Part shown: positions 57,042 to 64,000 of the stretch, piece after piece
Numbering within the stretch: position 1 is the stretch's first letter
Layout of the letters: every line of letters starts with the position of its first letter
Assembly: GCF_025024155.1 (NCBI RefSeq)
Contig: NW_026251723.1
Coordinates: 186,001 to 250,000, forward strand
Direction: 5' to 3'
Origin: Gamsiella multidivaricata
Taxonomy: Eukaryota; Mortierellomycota; Mortierellomycetes; Mortierellales; Mortierellaceae
DNA length: 64,000 nucleotides
Notes under the pieces: generated by a model
Databases searched by the model: none
Told to the model about the DNA's origin: nothing
Seen by the model: the letters and a program-made list of their open reading frames with translations, nothing else
Position numbers and translations under genes: made by a program

Positions 57042-57371
57042 TGCTGGTCAGTGCTGGTCCGTCAGGCAAAACAGAAAGGGGGAAGGTTAAAGGTGAAAAC
57101 TGGCTGCGGTAACGGTATTGGGTATATTTTTTGTTGGCTGCGGGAGTGCCACAGTCACATTACTCGAGTCTCTTGGTGCAAAGATCAAATCCGCCTTTTT
57201 TGTTCCGCCATCCCTCTTGCCATTCGTCATCTCAGCTGAGCTTCCTACGACCACTCATTCCCGATCCATCCTTGCGCATAGGCTAAAGCGACAAGTATCA
57301 ACACAGCGACGGCGGTAATAACATCAACAGCGAAAGCAGAGCAGAGAGATTAAAACGATAGCTCTTCCACT
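57042..57371. other. divergent promoter between eIF2D and UPF1
   Basis: 330 bp between two start codons. No motif stands out beyond a short purine-rich leader before UPF1. Confidence 0.5.
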
Positions 57372-60300
57372 ATGTCTTACCCAGACTATGCCATGTCGCA
57401 GGGCGGCGACGAGGACGGTGATTTTGGCTATCTCGAGTTCGAGGCAGGTACACAAAACTCGCAGTACGAGTACACAGATTATGGCGTGCCCTCCCAGCAG
57501 ACTCAACACCACAATGGCACGCAGGACGATCTTAATTTTATGAACCTGTCCTTGAACGGTGGCCCACAGTCGCAGTCTGAGCTCGGCAGCAACGACGACC
57601 CTTACTCTCAACAGCACTCGCATCATCAGCACGGGCAGCATGCCTCTGGGATCAACGAGCACCGAGGGTTCGAGGAGACTGACGAGCACGAACTGAATGA
57701 TCAGCCCCTGGCTTTAACCGAACTGCCGCCGCATGCTTGCAGGTACGTTTTGTTTGGATATCATTTGAACCGATAAGAGCCAAAACAAAGCGGAAGGGAA
57801 CACATGAATGCTGATATCGTTCAATCTCGTCTTGATTTAGATATTGCGGCATCCATTCTCCCGCCTCGGTCGTCAAGTGTGAGACCTGCAAAAAGTGGTT
57901 CTGTAACTCTCGAGGAAACACGTCGGGCTCGCACATCATCAACCATTTGGTCCGTGCCAAGCACAAGGAGGTGGTTCTTCATGCGCTGTCTCCGCTAGGA
58001 GAGACTACACTCGAGTGCTACAACTGTGGCTGCAAAAATGTGTTCTTACTTGGATTCATCCCAGCCAAGAGCGACACTGTCGTCGTCCTGCTGTGTCGGT
58101 ATGTTCATATCATTGATCTGATCGATCTATGCGCATTTTCTCCTACGTAATCCTGCTAAGTAAGCTCCATCTATTTGTTTTATCGTTTTGCATAGTCAAC
58201 CATGTGCGTCAATGCCGAGCAGCAAGGATATGAACTGGGATACATCGCAATGGCTGCCTTTGATCGATGACAGATGTTTCTTGCCCTGGCTTGTCAAAAT
58301 CCCCCCTGAACAGGAGCAGCTTCGTGCGCGTCAGATCACTGCTATGCAGATCACAAAACTGGAAGATTTGTGGAGAGAAAATCCCAGCGCTACACTCGAG
58401 GACCTTGAACGGCCCGGGGCGGACGATGAGCCGCAGTCGGTCCTTACGAGGTATGGCTACGATACGTGTTGTTCAGGATGTGCTTCTTCCGCAAATTTGA
58501 TCAGGCATCTGACATTGTGTTGGTCTATGATATAGGTATGAGGATGCATACCAGTATCAGAACATCTTTGGTCCGCTTGTCAAGATGGAGGCCGACTACG
58601 ACAAGAGGCTGAAAGAGTCGCAGACACAGGACGGAATCAGCGTTATGTGGGACATGGGTCTGAATCAGAAGCGTGTTGCCTGGTTTGCCTTTGCAAAGTT
58701 CGAGGAATTGCGTTTGGCTGTCGGTGATGAACTCCGTCTCAGATACAATGGCGAGCTGCGCAAGCCTTGGGAATGTACCGGTCATGTCATCAAGCTGCCC
58801 AACAGTACGTTACCACGCTAAATCCACACCCGTTTCCTTCCCTGCATTTTGTCCAGGACTCTGATCTAACTGTCCTGGATGTCACTCATCAACTTTTTGT
58901 ACTAGATGTTAGCGATGATGTCGGACTGGAGTTGCGCCGAAGCGACGATACGCCCGTGGAAATCAACCACAACTTTTCAGTAGATTTTGTTTGGAAGTCG
59001 ACGAGCTTTGATCGCATGCAGCTGGCAATGAAGACCTTTGCCGTGGACGAGTCCTCAGTCAGCGGATATATCTACCATCGCCTCCTTGGACACGAAGTCG
59101 AGTCACAGATTTTAAAGACGCAGATGCCAAAGCGATTTTCCGCCCCCAATCTACCCGAATTGAACCACTCTCAAGTCTTTGCTGTCAAGAGTGTCCTTCA
59201 AAAGCCGCTCAGTCTCATTCAAGGCCCACCCGGTACCGGAAAGACCGTGACATCTGCTTCACTGGTGTATCATCTTGCCAAGATGAACATGGGTCAGGTG
59301 TTGGTCTGTGCTCCCAGCAACGTTGCCGTGGATCAGTTGACGGAAAAGATTAATGCGACTCGCTTGAAAGTTGTGCGTATGACTGCAAAGTCGCGCGAGG
59401 CTCTTGATTCTCCTGTCAAGGCCCTGACCTTGCACGAGCAGGTTATCAACAACGACACCAATCCAGAGCTCCAAAAGTTGATCCAGCTCAAGAACGAGCA
59501 GGGAGAGCTGAGCAGCAGTGATGAAAAGAAGTACAAATCACTGAAGAAGCAGTGCGAGCGTGAGATTCTGAGCGTAAGTAGAAACATGTACAGATCGAGA
59601 AGACTTGCGTTTTATTCCGGTCTTAACCTTATTACTGCAACATTTATTAGAATGCCGATGTCATTTTGTGTACTTGTGTCGGTGCTGGAGATCCTCGTTT
59701 GTCCAAGCTCAAGTTCAGGACTGTGTTGATTGACGAGGCGACTCAAGCGACGGAGCCCGAGTGTATGATTCCTCTTGTGTTGGGAGCCAAGCAGGCTGTT
59801 CTTGTGGGGGACCATCAGCAGCTGGGTCCTGTGATCATGAACAAGAAGGCTGCAAGAGCCGGGTTGTGTCAGTCCTTGTTTGAGCGTCTGATTATTTTGG
59901 GTCTCCATCCGATCCGACTCCAAGTCCAGTATCGTATGCATCCATGCTTGTCTGAGTACCCTAGCAACATGTTCTACGAGGGATCGCTTCAGAATGGAGT
60001 CACCACTGCCGAGCGTTTGAGAAAGCACGTTGATTTCCCATGGCCAGTCGCCGAAACGCCCATGTTCTTTTACTCGTGCTTGGGGCAGGAGGAAATCTCG
60101 TCGTCTGGAACATCCTATCTCAACCGAACGGAGGCTTCAAACTGCGAAAAGGTTGTGACAAAGTTCCTAAAGTCCGGAGTCCTGCCTCAGCAAATCGGCA
60201 TCATCACGCCATATGAAGGTCAACGCTCATACTTGGTCAACTACATGGGTTTCAATGGATCAATGCGCAAGGAGCTGTACAAGGAGATTGAGGTTGCCAG

Positions 60301-61281
60301 CGTGGATGCTTTCCAGGGACGAGAGAAGGACTACATCATTGTCAGCTGTGTCCGCAGTAACGAACACCAGGGCATTGGTTTTTTGAACGATCCTCGTCGT
60401 CTAAACGTCGCCTTGACCCGTGCCAGATATGGACTGGTTATCCTCGGCAACCCTAAAGTTCTCAGCAAGGTAGGCTGCTGTTTACCTTGTACCTTCAAAG
60501 CTACTGCCCTCTTTCCCGACTGTATTAACATATAATAACGCAATGGTTTTCTATGTTATTTCGATATATTATAGCATCCCTTGTGGCACCATCTACTTGT
60601 TCACTACAAGGAGCGTGATTGCTTAGTCGAAGGACCACTCAACAATCTTAAGATCAGTATGATTCAGTTCAGCAAACCACGCAAGGCCTACAACCCGGAT
60701 GAGCGGTTCCTCAACGGACAGGCGCACGCCATCGACGCGCGTGAGGTGTTTGCCAGACCTCCTTTGGCTAGCGCTGGTGGGCACCTTTTTTCTACTGTGA
60801 TATATCATCGGAAACGTGGTCACAGCAGTGTATTGAGCTGACATGTAATGTTTTCTTAACAGCTCGTAGGGTGAATAACCAATACACGCCCGACTATTCG
60901 AGTAGCTCGTCCAGGTACAACAATAACACCAATCAGCTCGGCATGGGATCGCAGGCACCTTTCACACAAGATTTATCCCAGGCTTCCTACGTCGGTGGTC
61001 GCAAGAACAAGTCCAATGCGTCGTCGGCAAGCAACAATGGTAGCAGTTCTCGCCCCCTGACTCAGAACATCTACTCGTCTCAGGCGTCCATCGGCATTTC
61101 TCAGTCGGATCGTATCCAGGGCGGACCAGGTCACCATGGTCTTGGACACGGAATGAGCTCGTCGATGAGTCAGGAGAGCATGGGATATCTGGACGACTAC
61201 AAATCGCAGCAGGACGATTATCTGAGCCAGGACTCTTTCGCACCGAATGCATTCCAGTCGCAGGGCTTTACTCAGTATTAA
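57372..61281 (+). CDS. UPF1: UPF1 RNA helicase (nonsense-mediated mRNA decay)
   Basis: Eight exons: 57372-57742, 57841-58098, 58196-58450, 58536-58804, 58906-59573, 59651-60469, 60575-60776 and 60863-61281; 1086 residues. UPF1 is the central ATP-dependent RNA helicase of nonsense-mediated decay. Seen here: an acidic Q/H/S-rich N-terminus; the Cys/His-rich UPF2-binding domain ([48 protein letters not shown]) at about 122-210; then an SF1 helicase with GPPGTGKT (about 491), [10 protein letters not shown] (about 635), [41 protein letters not shown] and [13 protein letters not shown]. The C-terminal tail is rich in S, Q, N and G with many SQ dipeptides (QSQ, SSQAS), the type of site phosphorylated by SMG1 in animals; SMG1 control here is inference. 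Confidence 0.98.
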
Positions 61282-62134
61282 TAGGGTCGATAGAAATGTG
61301 TGATGCAGAGACCAAGCCCGTCTGACATCTAGCAATTCGAATAAGGAATGCAAATTTGCCTGAAGATGCACGACATAACACAACACTACAACTAGCAACG
61401 ATCTGGAGCCACTCGGACAGACAGGAGACCCCAAGAAGGTGGAGCTGGACATGGGTTACGGTGATCGGTTGTCGGACTTTATTACTTTGCATCTGCGAAG
61501 AACATCCTCTATCAGATCGATCGATGAGCCAATGTTCAGTCCAAGCCTCATCTGCGTTGGTCATGCCTTGCCGGATTCCTTTCAACCCCTCGTTGTTGGA
61601 ACTCTACAAAGCGGTGTGGATATGATGTATGGCGCACATTATAGTGCTTTCGAGCTTTCCTTTGCCGGACCAAGCTATCATAATCCATCAACGGCATGGT
61701 TCACTCACCGATGATGAGGCCTGGCTTGAATACGGATCGCATTTCTCATCAGGTCGACTTTGTTACGCGTTGTTTGTTATCATGAATGTGCTCGAATGCA
61801 CCAAATAAAGAAAAATTGTCTCTCACGATATGGAAGATGCAAGCTAATTGGCTGAAGGCGCTGAAAACGTGCACTGACCGCGCCCAACCGTTGGTGGCGA
61901 AATAAGGTTTCAGGGACACCATTTAATCCTCCACTAAATCGTTTGTGCATCTGGGGTCTTGAGGTTGCTCATTTTCAAATCTACTCACTTTTCCTTCATT
62001 TCTTCCTTTCTTCTTCACCCTCCCCCCGATACGACCTTTAACCGTTCAAGCGTCAAGCGTCCAGGACTCAGGACCGCCAACAGCAGCCGATTCCAGAAAA
62101 AAAAACTAGCCAGACATATCTCAGCGTATCAGAA
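61282..62134. other. spacer between UPF1 and the 65-residue membrane protein
   Basis: UPF1 3' flank (CAAATAAAG signal at about 61802) and a pyrimidine-rich promoter/leader stretch at about 61980-62050. An open frame at 61439-61714 (91 codons) has no start context or similarity and is not called. Confidence 0.5.
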
Positions 62135-62332
62135 ATGGACGCCGCCGCCAACACGTACAAACATCATCAGGCACAGCCAGATGACATCCCACTGACTAAG
62201 ATCTTGGGCGTTATGGCTCTGTGCTTCAGTTTTATCGGCCTTGTTCTCTATCTTGGTATCCAGTGGATCATTCGCGCCGGCAAGGCAGAGCATGCGGAGA
62301 AACAAAGGAATCTGGCCAAGAAGGAGAACTGA
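62135..62332 (+). CDS. small single-pass membrane protein
   Basis: Single exon, 65 residues. A polar N-terminus (MDAAANTYKHHQAQPDDIPL) is followed by one hydrophobic helix of about 24 residues (ILGVMALCFSFIGLVLYLGI, then QWII) and a basic/charged tail rich in K, E and A (KAEHAEKQRNLAKKEN). The positive-inside pattern suggests the tail faces the cytosol or matrix. The leader is pyrimidine-rich and the ATG context (CAGAAATGG) is good, which supports a real small gene. I do not recognise the family; short accessory subunits of membrane complexes have this shape, but no function can be assigned. Confidence 0.6.
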   Translation: MDAAANTYKHHQAQPDDIPLTKILGVMALCFSFIGLVLYLGIQWIIRAGKAEHAEKQRNLAKKEN

Positions 62333-63104
62333 GACTGGAAAGCGCGAGGTCATGTTGTACCTGGAATTCGCCGATCCACCGCTACCAAGGCGCACGGGAG
62401 ATACGCCGCTGGATTATACCCTCTCACCACCACAATCTCAGTTTACATCTCCAAAACATAATCCATCTATCCGAACAATGTGCCATTGTTTCTTACATCA
62501 ATACCAAAATAATAAGTCTCCTCGCTGTGCAGAGTTCCAAAAAGAGGTTGGACGAGAGAGTTTGCAGCGGTGTACAACAAAATTGTTTCTTCTTGCTGAG
62601 CCTAGACAGTTTTATTTTATGATCAATCCATCTCAAATAATAAAAAAAACTTTTGTGTACTCTTAACTACCCGCAGCTGACGTCCCGGGTCTAACACAGT
62701 ACACAAAATGAAGACCTCTATCCTGACCTACAGCTTCTCCCCGCCTTCTTGAGAGGAAATTTGGTTCATGGGATGTTTGGGGGACAAAAGTTGGATACGG
62801 TGGCCCGCAGGACTTGTTCAGGAAAGAAGAGTATAGCATGGCTCTCCTTGAATGGACGTCAGAGCCATCTGGCAGAGCAGAGTCTGGTGTCTCTCTCTGC
62901 CTCTCATTTTTTTTAAGTCCACCATTCCTTCTGTGTTTCTTTGCATTTCGCTCTTTGAAGGCCACATTCTGGCGCAAATGAAGTTATGGGCGAAGTGCGT
63001 TCCAAAATAGAAAGGGTACGTGGACCAAAAGATAGGTAAGTCTTTTTTTTTTTTTTTTAGTAATAAAATATAGGGATTAAAATATATCCTCTAATAATTC
63101 TTCA
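62333..63104. other. spacer with the second dispersed-repeat copy
   Basis: 3' flank of the small membrane protein gene, a dispersed repeat copy (core 62769-62867), T8 at about 62908-62915, T15 at about 63043-63058, and the 3' flank of the dehydratase gene. No coding sequence supported. Confidence 0.5.
62769..62867 (+). repeat. dispersed repeat, copy 2 (core)
   Basis: About 85% identical (visual estimate) to 32138-32243 with gaps of 1-4 nt. Similarity fades leftward to about 62690. It lacks the good B-box-like match of copy 1 (GGTTCATGGG here) and is followed after about 40 bp by T8. Both copies lie about 240-440 bp downstream of a plus-strand gene. Confidence 0.75.
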
Positions 63105-64000
63105 TCAGCCTGGACGAGGCGATCCTGGCTGAGAAGGCTGTGGCGAAGGTGCTGCAGATGTCGCGGTCGAATCTTCAGCGGACATCCGAATCGAATGTGG
63201 ATACAGCGCCCGATGAATATCGCCCCACCATGTCTTCCCATGTTCTCTATACCACTCGACTAGAAGTCATCGGAAAAAAAGAGGTTACAAACGTTGTTAG
63301 CATGAATGTGCATCAGACCCAAGACCGAAAACACAGTTCGTTCAGCTGCAGATACTTACTTGTCTTTGAAATACCATCCTCAAAGACAACTTTGGGTGAC
63401 CATCCGAGGCGGAACAGTTTGGTGGCATCAACAGCGTACCGGCGGTCATTGAACGCTCGATCCTCCACAAAAACGATCCTCTCTACACACGTCCTGCACT
63501 GGCTAAGATGTTGTTCCGCTTCTTCTTGTCTAGATCCAGAAAATGTATGTTGATGACCACAACTCCTTCTCGGCAGTTCGTTCTCTGGTGTCTTGGTTGA
63601 AGATGTGGAGCCATTACATGCCGCCGATGGTGCTGCTGGAAGAACGACCATACGATGGATCAGATCTTGCGCAAGCTCGAGATTACTCATTTCATGACCA
63701 CCTCCGATATTATACACCTCGCCGACCTCTCCACGATGCAGGATCACGTCCAGCGCATCCGCAACGTCGGTCACGTAGAGATAAGTCCTAGAATGTTGGC
63801 CCGATCCATGGATGAAACAGTATCCGCCGCCGCTTATGCTGCGTCGCCTAATATCCCTGTTGATGTCCTTGAGTGCTGTTTTTGGTGTTAGATTGTTTCC
63901 TAGGTGGCTCTTGTGATGACTATCACTCTCATTGCGGGCGCTGTTGAGAAGACTCATAATGAACTTGGGAAAGATCTTTTCAGGATACTGAAAAGGACCA
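63105..64000 (-). CDS. NDP-glucose 4,6-dehydratase (RmlB-like SDR), 3' part only
   Basis: Two exons seen on the minus strand, 63360-64000 (continuing past the window edge) and 63105-63259; the last 265 residues or so. These extended SDR enzymes convert dTDP- or UDP-glucose to the 4-keto-6-deoxy sugar, the entry to rhamnose and related deoxyhexoses. Seen here: GPFQYPEKIFPKFI at the edge, FIHGSGQHSRTYLYVTDVADALDVILHRG, EVYNIGGGHEMSNLELAQDLI, VFVEDRAFNDRRYAVDATKLFRLGWSPKV, and the spliced end TIEWYREHGKTWWGDI with a Ser/Pro tail. Two low-complexity inserts, of about 35 and about 50 residues, interrupt the usual C-terminal domain. The NAD-binding and catalytic YxxxK part lies outside the window. 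Confidence 0.9.

Noticed and set aside
61439..61714. 91-codon open frame downstream of UPF1
   Set aside because: Lies in the UPF1 3' flank with no promoter-like leader, weak start context and no recognisable family features.

Overview
The window is eukaryotic nuclear DNA from a filamentous, early-diverging fungus. My best guess is Mortierellomycotina (a Mortierella/Linnemannia-like genome), inferred from the gene content, the many short GT-AG introns (mostly about 60-130 nt, with TACTAAC-like branch sites), the compact arrangement on both strands and the frequent long A/T homopolymers. I could not run a database search, so this placement is inference. I rebuilt 23 multi- or single-exon genes with recognisable families or clear coding structure, a few unrecognised proteins, and one gene cut by the right edge. 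For every spliced gene, the exon lengths and phases were checked to keep one open frame from start to stop.

Left part (1-25 kb): OMA1-type mitochondrial protease (+); a long coiled-coil membrane-anchored protein (-); a KHDC4-like KH-domain splicing protein (-); MGM101, mitochondrial DNA maintenance (-); a TcdA/Tcd1-type tRNA t6A dehydratase (+); malate dehydrogenase (-); ubiquitin-eL40 fusion (-); mitochondrial ribosomal protein uL5m (+); YJU2/CWC16 splicing factor (-) head to head with a ZNHIT3-like box C/D snoRNP factor (+); SDHAF2 (-). Two gene-poor stretches (15.0-17.1 and 18.0-20.7 kb) lie here.

Middle (25-45 kb): a 3.9-kb gene-free, repeat-rich region in front of a class I cyclic nucleotide phosphodiesterase (+); a Pmp3/Sna-type membrane proteolipid built with a 4-nt microexon (+); a mitochondrial PPR protein (-); a 3.2-kb gene-free stretch; aspartokinase (+); a small charged protein (+); an SNIP1/Pml1 FHA protein (-).

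Right part (45-64 kb): an F-box protein (+); a PUF60-like splicing factor (-) divergent from a mitochondrial EF-P-like factor (+); a lysine-rich basic protein (-); ATP synthase subunit e (+); eIF2D (-) divergent from UPF1 (+); a 65-residue membrane protein (+); and the 3' part of an RmlB-type NDP-glucose 4,6-dehydratase (-).

Themes: mitochondrial biogenesis (OMA1, MGM101, TCD, uL5m, SDHAF2, PPR, EF-P, subunit e) and RNA processing or translation control (KHDC4, YJU2, ZNHIT3, SNIP1, PUF60, UPF1, eIF2D, eL40) dominate. They are not arranged as operons, and their proximity is probably incidental. The most interesting sequence-level observations are the 4-nt microexon in the Pmp3-like gene, a GC-AG intron in malate dehydrogenase, a diverged dispersed repeat pair at 32.1 and 62.8 kb with Pol III-like features, and an arginine at the functional loop tip of the EF-P-like protein, encoded by its own 27-nt exon. 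I saw no CRISPR array, rRNA, tRNA, intact transposon or toxin gene.
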